This document shows positions 1 to 10,968 of a stretch of DNA of 64,000 bases, in pieces. Within the stretch, counting starts at the first letter, position 1; every line of letters starts with the position of its first letter. Where the stretch lies: assembly GCF_030463565.1 (NCBI RefSeq), contig NC_134652.1, positions 15,787,397 to 15,851,396 on the forward strand, read 5' to 3'. The notes under the pieces were generated by a model that did no database searches, was not told the origin of the DNA, and worked only from the letters and a program-made list of their open reading frames with translations. Both the position numbers and the translations under genes were made by a program. Source of the DNA: Pelecanus crispus (Eukaryota > Chordata > Aves > Pelecaniformes > Pelecanidae).

Positions 1-604
1 GTTCTGCTTTCGGCCGCCTCCTGCGACGGGTGAGGCGGGAGGGTTGGCCAGGCGCTGAAAGCTTGCGAAAGGAAAGCAAACACAGGCCTGAACCTGGCAG
101 CTCCTGCTCGTGGGGAGGAGCCACAGAAGCCACCCAGGACAAAAAGGCTCCGCACGGGGCCCTAGAGAAACCATCGCTTGCCCATGTTTCGAAACAAGCT
201 TCTGCCATGCGTAAACGCGGACTAAATGGGGAGGCACGTGTTATAGGAGGGTGACGATGGGGCACGGTGCCCCGGTCAGGTGTGCGATGCGGGATGTGAG
301 GAGCCAGGGGTGGGTTTGGGGAGCGAGGAGCCTCGGAGGGGCACATCGGCACGGCTGGCTGGCTGCGGCGTGACGGCAGCGCCGGTGCTGCGTTGGCAGA
401 GCGGGATGATGCTTACGGGCATTCGGTAACGCTTTTTTATAGTCGCAAGCCCAAGCTACCAGCCCTGTGCCTCCCTGGCCTTGCAAAGGGCTTGAACACA
501 GGCTCCTCTGCCAGGGGCCGTTTTGGGGCTGCATAACCCCAACTGCCCGTGCTGTGCGGACCCCCGCGGCCCGCCCCAGGCGCCGGGTGCTGACCGTCCC
601 GGGG

Positions 605-606
<2 letters not shown>

Positions 607-647
<41 letters not shown>
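607..647. repeat. GTGCACC heptamer microsatellite
   Basis: About six tandem copies of a 7-bp unit GTGCACC inside the CpG island. GTGCAC is itself palindromic, so the run can fold on itself. Confidence 0.85.
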
Positions 648-782
648 GGCGGCGTCTCTGCCTGCCGTGGCTCTGCTGAGGGAAACGCTGCCGCCGGCCT
701 CCCGGCATTTGCTGGGGACACCCAGCGCAGGCAGCGGTGGCGCAGGCAGCGCTGGCGCGGCCCCGGCTCCCCTCCGCGCCGC

Positions 783-829
783 TCCTCCACCTCCTCCTCC
801 TCCTCCTCCACCTCCTCCTCCTCCTCCTC
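783..829. repeat. CTC/ACC triplet repeat
   Basis: Interrupted CTC trinucleotide run, a pure polypyrimidine tract on the + strand, within the CpG island. Confidence 0.85.
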
Positions 830-933
830 GGCGGGACCCGTGCGGGCGGGCTCCGCGCCGGGGCCGAGCACCGCGGCCTCCGCCTCCGCGCACCGCCGCC
901 TCCGCCGCACGGCCGGCAGGGGGCGGTGCGGGC

Positions 934-986
934 GGCTCGGCTCGGCTCGGCTCGGCTCGGCTCGGCTCGGCTCGGCTCGGCTCGGC
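934..986. repeat. GGCTC pentamer microsatellite
   Basis: About ten perfect tandem copies of GGCTC within the CpG island. Confidence 0.9.
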
Positions 987-1026
987 TGGGCACCGGCCGG
1001 GCTGCGCTCCGCCGTGCCGCGCTGTA

Positions 1027-1065
1027 CCGTGCCGTGCCGTGCCGTGCCGTGCCGTGCCGTGCCGT
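1027..1065. repeat. CCGTG pentamer microsatellite
   Basis: About seven copies of CCGTG, less than 50 bp downstream of the GGCTC run. Two unrelated pentamer arrays lie side by side in one CpG island. Confidence 0.9.
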
Positions 1066-1154
1066 CCGCACCGTCCGCACCTGCTGCGCCGCCGAGCCGA
1101 GCAGCGCCGCACCAGGCAAGTGCCGGGGAGACGCGAGTGGGGGCAGCCCCCGGC

Positions 1155-2115
1155 CGGCTGCTGGGTCCGGGCCGCGCTGCTGGGTCCGCGTCCGCGCCCG
1201 CAGGCAGGGCCGGGAGGGCTGGGTCCGGACGCCGCGTCCACGGGCAGGATCCAGAAAGCTGGATCTGCTTGCTGGGCGCTGCGTGCACAGGCAGGGGCTG
1301 GGCGCTGGGGCTGCGTGCTGAGTCCGCAGGGCAGGTTCGGGGGTGCTGGGTCTGAGTGCTGAATCTGCAGGCGGGGTCGGGGGTGGGGGGTTTGGGGTGC
1401 TGGGTCTCGGTCCGGGTCCATAGGCAGGATTGGGAGTGCTGGGTCTGGGTGCTCGGGTGCTGGGTCCGGGTGCTGAGTCCACAGGCAGGATCTGGGGTGC
1501 TGGATCTGGGTGTTGACTCCCGTGTAGGGTCTGGGGTGCTGGGTCTGGGTCCGGATCTGGGTCTGCAGGCAGGGTTTGGGGTGCTGGGTCCGGGTGCTGA
1601 GTCCACAGGCAGGATCTGGGGTGCTGGATCTGGGTGTTGACTCCCGTGTAGGGTCTGGGGTGCTGGGTCTGGGTCCGGATCTGGGTCTGCAGGCAGGGTT
1701 TGGGGTGCTGGGTCTGGGTGCTGAGTCCACAGGCAGGATCTGGGGTGCTGGATCTGGGTGTTGACTCCCGTGTAGGGTCTGGGGTGCTGGGTCTGGGTCC
1801 GGATCTGGGTCTGCAGGCAGGGTTTGGGGTGCTGGGTCTGGGTGCTGAGTCCACAGGCAGGATCTGGGGTGCTGGATCTGGGTGTTGACTCCCGTGTAGG
1901 GTCTGGGGTGCTGGGTCTGGGTCCAGATCTGGGTCTGCAGGCAGGGTTTGGGGTGCTGGGTCTGGGTGCTGAGTCCACAGGCAGGATCTGGGGTGCTGGA
2001 TCTGGGTGTTGACTCCCGTGTAGGGTCTGGGGTGCTGGGTCTGGGTCCGGATCTGGGTCTGCAGGCAGGGTTTGGGGTGCTGGATCTGGGTGCTGAGTGC
2101 GGGTGCTGGGCACAC
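1155..2115. repeat. Higher-order minisatellite, 124-bp unit
   Basis: Core of about five near-identical 124-bp units between about 1455 and 2085, starting near 1455, 1577, 1701, 1825 and 1949. Each unit consists of three related monomers of about 40, 39 and 45 bp that all begin GGTGCTGG followed by TCTGGGT. Diverged monomers flank the core on both sides (about 1155-1455 and 2085-2115). This is a higher-order repeat: the trimer was amplified recently, whereas the monomers are older. All three minus-strand frames stay open through it because of its composition. I do not regard it as coding. Confidence 0.9.
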
Positions 2116-2229
2116 AGACAGGGTCCGGAGAAGGAGGAGCAGGGGTCTGTCCTGCTGGGGTTGAAGTCCAGGGAACGATTTCTTGGGGGAAACAGGGGGG
2201 CAGAGCCTTGGCATTCAGGCGAGGTCTGA

Positions 2230-5200
2230 TGCAGGTGAGGATTTGGGGGTGACAAGCTGGAGGGGAGTTGGGGACATGCAGGATGTGGTGGCAGCGCAGG
2301 TAGCTTGCTTTGGGGACAGGTTTGGGGTGCAGGGTGAGGTGGGGCAGGGAGACATGCCGAGGGGGTCAGGGAAGGCGATGGTGGGAATTGCAGCCAGACA
2401 GGGCAGCTGCTCCTGGGAGGAGGGCTACATACAGCCCCCCCACTTCTCCAGCAGATTGGGGGGGATCGGGGGTCTGTGGGAATGGGGACTGCTGGTGGTA
2501 TTTGGGGAGGCTGTTACCTCGGGCAGCTGGTGTTTCAGCTGGCTGGGACAAGATACTAAACTGATGCAGGTGGTGCAATGCAATCCCTGCTGGCTTCCCC
2601 TCGGGAGGCGGGGGGCCATGGGACGTGGCTTGTCTGAGCCCTGGCTCCTTGGGATTCACCTTCTTGGGATGCATTGCTGTGGAAGCTGTGGATGCTCCCA
2701 GGTGGAGGAGACCGGTTTGTGCTGGGGGCTTGTCTGTGCTGGGGTTGAGCTTCATATCTGCTGATCCAAGGGTAGAAGGGACCTGCTGTGCAGCCAAGCA
2801 GCTCTGGGATTTGGGGCTCTCTTTGCCCTCCCCACCAGCAAGCAGGGGGGCCAGTGGCTTGTGCCTGGCCTTTAAAACCAAGAGCGTGAAGTGGGAGGGG
2901 GAACCATGAAAGGGGCTCTTCAGGTGCCAAGGAAAACAGTCTCCAAAGACAAAGAGACTGCCCAAAATGGATGAGGAGTGCAGATTCCCCCAGAGGCAGA
3001 GAAATTATTAATAACAATGATGGCATTTTTTGTGCTAGTTGGCCTACCACCGCGGGAGGCTGCTTTGCCTCCCTCTGCGGTGGGCGCAGGCAGGGAGCCC
3101 CCACCTGAACCCTGAACCCAGGTGCGACGGCCGTGGCGATGCTGCGCGTGTGTCCCATGGGACATGTCTCTGCTTCATCTTGGTTTGGCTGGGTTCGCTC
3201 TGCCCGGAGGGACAAGGGGCAGGGAGCTGCCCCCCAGCACGCTGCGATCCCTATCTTGACTTTGTTTTTGTGTTGCAACCGGAGGGAAAAAAAAAACCAA
3301 ACCCCAACAACCGTTTTGGTTCCTGCAGATGAGGGCTTTGTGTCATAGGGTTGTTCTCCCCCACTGCCTTTTCCAACATCCATTTGAACCTTTCACCACT
3401 TTCCCCGCCAGGAATGCAGCGGGTTTGCTGGAGCCGGGAGGTTTATCCAGCAAATCTGGCGGGTCGTGTGCTGGGCAAAAGCATCCAGGTGCACTTGGCA
3501 GGGCTGGCGGGGGGCGGTTCTGATGGCACCCCATGCAGAAGGGCAGCAGTGGGTGCAGTGGAGATGCAGTGCCAGCCTCACCTGGCTGCGTGCGGGGAAT
3601 TTCCCTCCCTGTGCTTGCCCGCCGGCTCCGCTTGGCATCGTGATGGGACTTGTTGGGAAACGGCTCATGTAATGGGCGGTTTGGTGGGGGGGAGCTGGTC
3701 CCGGGGGATCCGCTGCCTCTCAGGGGAGGTGGGACAATGTCCCCAGAGTTTTTTATGTTCCCCTGCTGTGAAAGCCTCCCCGGCAGTGGCCAGCTGCTGC
3801 TGCGGGTGTTGGGCGGGCACCTGGTCCGATCAAAGGTGAGAGCTCCCTGCCCCGCTGGTGCTTCAGGAGGAAACGCTGCTGTCCCTCCCTGCCTGGCTGT
3901 GCCACCGCTCCTGGGGATTTACAAGCATGAGGGCTTTGCTGTAGCAAGGTCATCACCAAACCCACCCCCTCCTTCCTCCCGGGGCTCGAGCTCCGCCATC
4001 CACAGCCAAAGGAAGCCGAGGGTTTTGGGCACTGTGTTACCAGCCGGTGTGGGGACACAGCTTGGGGAGTCAGGGTGTGCTCTGGCTTGTGCTCTTCTTG
4101 TTCCTTAAAAGCTTCCCCCCAGGTACAACCCTACCTCCCGTTACTTGATGGAGGGCTCTCATCAGCCTGTTGCAAAGCCCAGCCTGTGCAAATAAGGTGG
4201 GGAGCTGATTTTGGGGCAGCAAAGCTGGCGGTATGCAAACGGCTGTGGGAAAGGCCAGGTGCTACTGCCTCGCACCGTGCAGTTTTGAATGCAAAGTTGA
4301 ATATCAGATTGAGTCTGACCCCAAATTTGAAGCTTCGTTGGAGGGAAAGTGAAGAAAACAAGAAGAGGTCGTTAAAGCTGGAACCCATAAAACCGCTCCC
4401 ATCATCTGGTTTTGCTGGACTTTTCAAAAGAAAACAGTTTATCTTTGGACTAAATAAAAGGGAGAGGGACAGGCCTGTGGCGGAAAGCCCCATGTTCACG
4501 CCAGGCGAGCTGGGTTGTGCTCCAGCTCTTGCCCCCGCTTCCAAGGGGACCCCAGGTTGTGTGGGATTTCTGAGCCCCACTTTCCCCTCAGGGAAGCCCT
4601 GCACCACGCCGATGGTGGGAACCCCGGGCATTGCCAAGAAACGTCTTTGAAACTCAAACCTGGCTTTAGAAAAAAACTGGAAGACAAACCGGCTCTAAAC
4701 AAACACCCGAGTTAATTCCTTGTCTTGCATTGTACGGGCCCAGTGAAATGAAACACAGCGCAGCCACGGGGACGAGCAAATGGATTTAAGTGCATCAGAA
4801 AGCCCCAAAATCTGCTGGCTCTGAAGTGTCCCTTTCACATTTAGGGTTGGGATTTTTTCTTGTTTTCTTTCTAATTGTTCCTGGGAATTTAATTCTACAA
4901 TTATTTTCCTGCTTCTGCTGTGGAGACAATGTGCTTCAGCCACAAAGCCTTTGAAGGCTGAATTGCAGACTGCATCCAGCGCTGAGCCACTTGGATGCGA
5001 ACGCCCCCTCGCTGGGAAACTTTGCTCTGATGTGGAGGGCTGTCCGTCCATCTGTCCGTCTGTCTGCCTGGGCCGCCAAGGGGCTGCTGGCAAGCAGCAA
5101 CGCCTGGCCCGCTGCATCGGAGGCGGGAAAGGATGGAAAATGTTGGGGTTTGGGGGTGATGTTGCTAGTGCCGAGCGTGCTTCTTCCCTGCGATGGAGGA

Positions 5201-5790
5201 GGTGGGAGCCCCGGGAGTCTGCACCGTGCTGCCCTGTGTGCCGAGGGTCTGCACCCTGCGCCCTGGGGCTCGGCAGCCGCACTCTGCCTCCCTCGTGGCC
5301 TGGACGTGGGGTTGGGCTGGCGGCGGGTGAAGTCAGAGTCAGGCCACCACGTCTCGGCCATCCTCCGGTTTCACTTCCCGGTTCCTGCACGGCTCCGGGC
5401 TGGGCTCTCAGGTGTCCCCGGGCTGTGGGGTCAGCCCAGGGCTGCTGCTGTGGGTTTTCTGCAGGGGGAGACAAGCTGGATGGGAGGGAAAACCCACAGG
5501 CACTGTGTCCTCACTGCCAGCTTGCAAGAGCCAAACAGCCTCTAGCACGTGGGGAATTGTCCCTGCAAGGGGAGATTTGTTGCCCTGCCCTGGGGTGCTG
5601 GGTCCAGGCTAGCTGGGGCATCCCTTAGTGCTCCCAGTCCCGCTGCTGAGCTGCAAGGGTTTGCCCTTCAGCCTCCCCTCCTTGCACCCTTCCCTCCCAG
5701 GCCAGCTCCGAGCAAGGCTTTTGGGTGATGGAGCCAGGCAAGGAGCTGTTTTGACTGATAACCAGCATTGGTGGGTTTTTGATATAGACC
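2230..5790. other. Non-coding stretch, probable SEMA4G intron 1 (5' part)
   Basis: No supportable gene. Open frames here are short, overlap on both strands and show no recognisable domain. Two AT-richer islands stand out from the GC-rich background, at about 4260-4480 and 4640-4930. They carry AT-rich words such as CTAAATAAAAG and TTTAATTC and could be enhancers, but nothing identifies them. Confidence 0.5.
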
Positions 5791-5930
5791 AGCCGGGTTG
5801 GCTCAGTTGGTTAGAACATGGTGCTAATAACGCCAAGTTCACAGGTTCAATCCCTGCTTACTGCAGGGGGGTTGGGCTTGATGATCTCTCAAGGTCCCTT
5901 CCAACCCAAAGCATTCTATGATTCTATGAT
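5791..5930 (+). mobile_element. SINE: tRNA-Ile head with CR1 tail (TguSINE1-like)
   Basis: The 5' part resembles tRNA-Ile with an AAT anticodon. The polymerase III A box lies at about 5799-5810 (TTGGCTCAGTTGG-like), the anticodon region GCTAATAACG follows, and the B box GGTTCAATCCC is at 5844-5854. The 3' part is a CR1 LINE end: GATCTCTCAAGGTCCCTTCC, then two copies of ATTCTATG finishing at 5930. CR1-tailed tRNA-Ile SINEs are known from passerine birds as TguSINE1, mobilised by CR1. No clear target-site duplication is visible, as is usual for CR1-type insertion. Several substitutions from a functional tRNA show that it is an old copy and not a tRNA gene. Confidence 0.88.
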
Positions 5931-8900
5931 ACGGACGGGGAGTGGAGGAGCTCTGTCCTGCCATCCCAGGCACTGTACCCTTGCTGTCTGCTTGCGGCGC
6001 TGTGGGAGCTGCTGGAGAGGAGCCATCCCCATGCACGGCAGGCGGCTGCAGGCAGGTGATGCCTGCTCATGGCACAGGCCAGAGCAGCTTTCCTTATTTT
6101 CTCAGTCGGTTTTTTTTGGGGGTGGGTTTGGATGGGAATGGCAGGAGAACTCGCACAGACACTTGGCAGTGAGCTCTGTCACTGCCTGGCAGCCCCTTTG
6201 AACCTCCTGCCCTGCGTCAGACCTGACCTGATAGAGGAGAGGAACAAGCTCTTGTAAGAACAGTGCAGACGGGGAGCTGGGGAGAAGCTAAAATGCCCCA
6301 ATCCCTGCAGCTGTGCAGGGGACGCCATGGCTGGGCCCTGCCCCTCGCTGGGCAGGCAGCATCCCCCGGTGGGATGCTGCAGGGGGACAGAGATAAAGGC
6401 ATGGTGCTGGGGGGCCAGCCGGGCAAATCTGTTGGAATTTGGGCAGCTGTTAGTTTTAATGCTGATGGATCAGCTTGTCTTTTTAGGGATGTTTAGATGT
6501 CTGGCTCCTGCCAGCTCTAGTGCCCCTTACACAGGCCCACGTCCCCGACTGGCCCCGCTCGCTCTCCCATCCATCGCTTTGCTCCTTCACGCGCCGCCTC
6601 CCTGCCATGATGTTGGTGGGATCAGAGCTGGGTGCTCTCCTCTGCTGGATGCGCCGGGCTCTGCCGGCGGCGGGTGGGGGCCGTGCCGTGCCGTGCCAGG
6701 GGAATTCGGAGCCCGTTCCCACGGCCAGCCAGTGCCTGCCACCCGCCCCCCTGGCTCCACGGCAGCTGTGTTGTGCGTGGGGGCTTTGTGGTGGGAGCGG
6801 GGCAGGACGCTCCTTGAGAGGAGCCAGTGTTGCCGCTCTCCCTCCCCTCTGCTGTGCCTGAATCCCAAATTTGGTAAAGGAGGGATGTATCTGCTTCCCG
6901 AATCACCAAAGCTCTCGTGCATGTCCGCTGAAGCACCTCAGGGTCAAGTGTGGTTTTGTTTAAAGAAAGCAACTAAAATAAACTCAGCAAGGGGCTCCCA
7001 GGAGGTCACTGTGCTCCTTCCATCCCCATCCCCAGCCCCCAAACCCGGCATGGATCCCCTCTTCCCAGAGGGCTTTCAGCATGTTAGCATTTTTTTCTTG
7101 CTGTTGTTGACAAAAATCCTGGCTGGTTGAGAAATATCCTTGCAGCAGTGCCAGCCCAGTCCCACGGGTCAAATCCTGCCCCTGCAAATCTCTGCTCAGA
7201 AGGGCGGCTCATCCCGGGCTGGCCTTTGGGGATGCTGCCAGGGGGGACCCATCGCCTTGCAGGGCACCCTGGGCATGGGGCCATGAGCGAGCCCCTGTGA
7301 TGGACGGACGGATGGATGGACACCACGGGCTCGAGGTGGACCTGATGTTTTATCATTTGCTGGCTGGGCTCCGCAGCAGAAGCAAAGTGCTGGAAGTTCG
7401 TCAAGGGCTGAATTAAAGTTGCCTGGCAACCTCCATCCCGGCTCCTCTTCCCGCATCTCGCAGGATTTCCCACCCAAGGTCTGCCGGCTCCAGGGAAGAG
7501 GGGCCTGAAACGCACCGTGCTCGCAGCCAGGCAGGGGCCAGGCTCGCCTCTCGCTGGATGGCTCTTTTCCCGTAATTCCTTGGCTCTTTCCCACGCCTGG
7601 TAGCCAGGAGTTCTCCCCGCCTCGTCCCCCGGGGCGGGCGCCTTTCCCCCCCGCCGCACCAGGAACGGGTCGGGCTGTTTTGGCTGAACCCAAGGGCAAC
7701 TCACGCGGGTCCCCCGGGGTGGGTAAAACGGTGCTGAGCCAGTGGGAACGCAGCTGGGGGAGCGAGCGGCAGGGGAGCCGAGGGGGGTCATGTGCCGGGC
7801 TTGGCCCCGGTGAGTAAAGCTGAATTGGCCGCGCAGGCTTTGGAGTGCCTGGGCTGGGCATGCTGTAAAAAAGCAAGGTGTAAATGGTGGCTCCTGGTGC
7901 AGCCTCTGCCGGGAGTTTTGTTAAGGCTGTTTTGGAACCCTGTAACCCGGAGGGGACCCACTGGAAATCCTGGCCCCCATGGGGAAGCCAGCAGCGCTTG
8001 CTTGTAGGAGTGCACAATGCCAAGGGGGGCAGCCCACGAGGAGGGGAGAAAGGTGCGGCAGCCGTTCCAGGAGCTTGCTTGGGCTTTACTAGAGCTCGGT
8101 GGCGCAACCACAAGCTGTCCATGGAGTGGTGGGATGGGGGAGCATCTGAACCCGCTCTGCAAATCTCTGTCCTGCTATCTAGGATGGATGCTGGGGGTGA
8201 GCCGGAGAAGGGCTGCTCCCACCTGGCATTTCTGTTCTTTCTCCTGAGTTCCCTTTAAATTAAAAAGCTGGCATTGCTTTCTGCCTGTGCTGCCGAGCAA
8301 GCAGCCACTGCTGGTGTGTAAGACCCTGGCTGAGGCCCCTCCATATTTGCCAGCCCTGCTGACAGCGCAGCTTCCCTGCGCCATGGCTTGCAGCCGGCTC
8401 TTGCTCCCTGGTTTTGCTGCCTCGTGGCTTTGGGGACTGCGGGGCAGCGGGAAGGGGCCACCGTGGCTGGCAGAAGTGCCCGGCACAGCGGCTGTCAGGG
8501 GGTACAGCAGCTTCATGGCATGACTGGTTTCTTTGGCTGGATCCAAGGTGGTGAGACCTGCCGCCGGGAAATTCGCTCATCAAAAGCTTTTTGTGCCTCC
8601 AGAGACGCTGGTTGTGGGGATTTTAAGGAGGTGCTGACTGGGCCGGCTCGTTTGGGTGTGCTGTGCCGGCTGGCTGCCGGTGGGAGGCTGAGGCCAGCAC
8701 AGTCACGCTCGCACAGCTTCCATCGTGACCCAGTAAACCCAGTCAGACCTGACCGGGACTTGCTCGCTTGCTCCCCGGCGCGCTCACGCACGCCTGCACG
8801 CCTCCGCCGCCCCGCTGCTTTCCTGGCGTTCCCCGGGGACCAGCAAACCTGTCCCGCCGGCAGGAGCTGGTGCCTGGGTCTGGCTTGCCCGGCTCTGTGC

Positions 8901-9587
8901 CGGGAGCTGTGGCTGCCTCCCACGGGAGCCCCGGGAGCCGGCGGTGGGAGGGTGGGCTTTGGCCCTCGTGGATGTTGCCCACTGTGATTAGAGCCGCTGG
9001 TTCCTGGCTTCGCCCCGCTCTCGGGGAGGCTCTCAGCCCCATGGCCGGATCCTGCCTCCACCACCCTTCTCCTTCAGGGTTGCCTGCTGGGGCAGGAGCT
9101 GGGGCCATATTTCGGGTCCTATGTCGGCCCCCCCTGTGCTGGGAAGTAGGTGAGGTGCCGAGGGGCTTGGGAGCTCGCTCCTGGAGATGAGATGGGCTTT
9201 TCTGGGCAGTTTTTCTCTTAAACCCCGGATTTCATTGGAACTGCTGCAACTTTTCAGCCTCTTCCTCTCCCCCTTTTGCCTCCCTCCCCCGGAGAAGGCT
9301 TTCTGCGGTGTTTCCTCTCCTGGCTTTTCCCCGTTTCCCATCGAAGAGTTGGGCTTGAGCGAACCAACCGCCCCCAGCCCAACTGGTGGGTCCCACAGAC
9401 CGAGACCTCCTCTGCCTCCTGCCCCAGCCCTCACCTTTGCCCAGAGCTTTGAACTGGCACCCTGCTTGGGGGGGGTCACGGGTTTGGGGGGTTTGGTGCA
9501 GCTGCAGCCCAGGATGATTATCTGAGCGGGGCCAAGGATGGTTTCAGTTCCTTCTTGCTCTTTCTCCCCCACCCTAGGCATGAAAAA

Positions 9588-9690
9588 TAAAAAGAGAAGC
9601 TCGGAGCAGCCCTTCCCTTCAAGTAAAATATTAACTGGCTCTTACAGGTGACTGATTAAATGTCCTTTAGGACAAAGTTATATCTGATCT
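9588..9690. promoter_or_regulatory. AT-rich motif cluster, possible enhancer
   Basis: A sharp AT-rich island in GC-rich surroundings. Words visible include AAAATATTAACTGG (HNF1-half-site-like), GATTAAATG, AGGACAAAGTTA (HNF4/DR1-like) and TTATATCTGATC (GATA-like). The function is inference from motif resemblance only. Confidence 0.25.
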
Positions 9691-10940
9691 TGGGCGAAGG
9701 AGCCTTTGGAAATGGGTGTAGTTGCTCCCCTGGAAAAAGCAGGGGACCCTGGACCCAGTGACAGGGGAGGCTGCTCTCCCCTGCCTAGCTGGGAACCCTG
9801 CCCAGCCCCACAGCTTAATTTATTATTTTTCCCCCACTGTGCTGGCTCAGTGCTCACGCTGGTTAAATGTTAGCCAGGGCTGGTGCACAGCACTGCGCTT
9901 GCCCCACAAAAAGCAGCGTCCCTGCCTCCCTGCCCAGCCACACTCCTGGCCCCAATCCTGGCGATGCCCAGAGCTGGGCAGCAGGCAAAGTTCAGGGCTT
10001 GTTTGTTCGGGGGAGATAAGGTGAGGATGCCTGGCAGCATGCAGGCAGCTGGCAGGGCTGTTACTCATTTATTAGACATTGTTGTTTGCCTTGTAGTAAG
10101 AATGTTTCTCCTTCCCTCTGCTTTCCCAGCCCAGGTGCACGGCAGCTCTTGTGGCTTGTGCGTGATTCCGGGCTCGTGTCCCTGCGTGGAGGCGTGAGAA
10201 AGGGTCCCTGCAGCGGCCGGGGTGGCCCTGGTCCTGCTGGTGGGACAGAGAGGTGTCAGCATGGGGCTGGCCCAAGCGCTTTTGGGTGCCTTGGTGCTCC
10301 AGATGTGACCCTGCTGCTTGCATTGCCCAAAAAGCTTGGTGGGTTTGGCTTGTGCCAGACATGGTACCACCAAAGCAATTTGTTTCCCGTTGACCTCCAT
10401 CCCCACTCACCCGCCTTGCATCGCCCTTCCAGGCTCACCGCTTGCAGGCAGACCCTTGGTCTGGACAGGGCTTGTCCCAGGAAGAGGAGTTCCTTGGAGG
10501 GAGGATGCTCCAGGTCGCCGACCTCTGTCCCTGGGGAGCTCAGCCCTGCAGGCAGCACCCTGCCTGCTCCCGGGGTTGGGTGCTCTATGGGTGCTCTGCA
10601 CTGGGCTGGCGCCTGGGGAGCAGCGAGGCAGGAGGGAGCAGGGGGGGACATCTCCCCCCTGCCCCATTCCCGGGATGCTCCGGGGCAGTGGCCAACACAT
10701 GCACGAGGTCTGGGTCTGAACCCCCCCAGAGGAAACAGCGGTTTAATGCAGGCTCCAGACTATGGCTGGATCCCACATCCAGCCCCTCACTTCTCCTTTT
10801 CAGCCCCAAAGCCCTTTTCACTTGCATTTCGCTTTGGTTTTACCTCCCCTCTGCCTGCGACCCGGCGAGGTATTTGTTTCAGGGAAACCATCTGCAGCAA
10901 GCGTGTTTGAACAGCTTCTCTGCAGGGCCAGGTATTTGGT

Positions 10941-10968
10941 TTATATATATATATATTTAAAAAAAAAA
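10941..10968. repeat. TA dinucleotide run plus A run
   Basis: A short (TA)n run at about 10941-10957 followed by a run of about ten A. It could be the degraded tail of a retroposon, but no body is recognisable. Confidence 0.7.

Larger units (their letters stand above)
560..1130 (+). promoter_or_regulatory. SEMA4G: CpG island, putative SEMA4G promoter and non-coding exon 1
   Basis: Very CpG-dense segment made largely of simple repeats and GC boxes. It is the only strong CpG island upstream of the first SEMA4G coding exon, so I infer that the promoter and a 5'UTR exon lie here. A possible splice donor CAG|GCAAGT (GC at 1116-1117) matches the strict consensus of GC-AG introns. If it is used, intron 1 runs about 10.9 kb to the acceptor at 12029. 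No TATA box or start site can be placed. The assignment to SEMA4G rests only on position and orientation. Confidence 0.45.

Noticed and set aside
1455-2085. CRISPR-like array (regular direct repeats)
   Set aside because: Units are contiguous with no unique spacers, and the genome is a vertebrate; it is a minisatellite.
241-2255. Three overlapping minus-strand open frames of about 560-660 codons
   Set aside because: They lie across minisatellite and GC-only simple repeats, all three frames are open at once, and the products are low-complexity with no domain or splice context.
5797-5870. Functional tRNA-Ile gene
   Set aside because: The acceptor-stem 3' half is degraded and a CR1 tail is attached; it is a SINE head.
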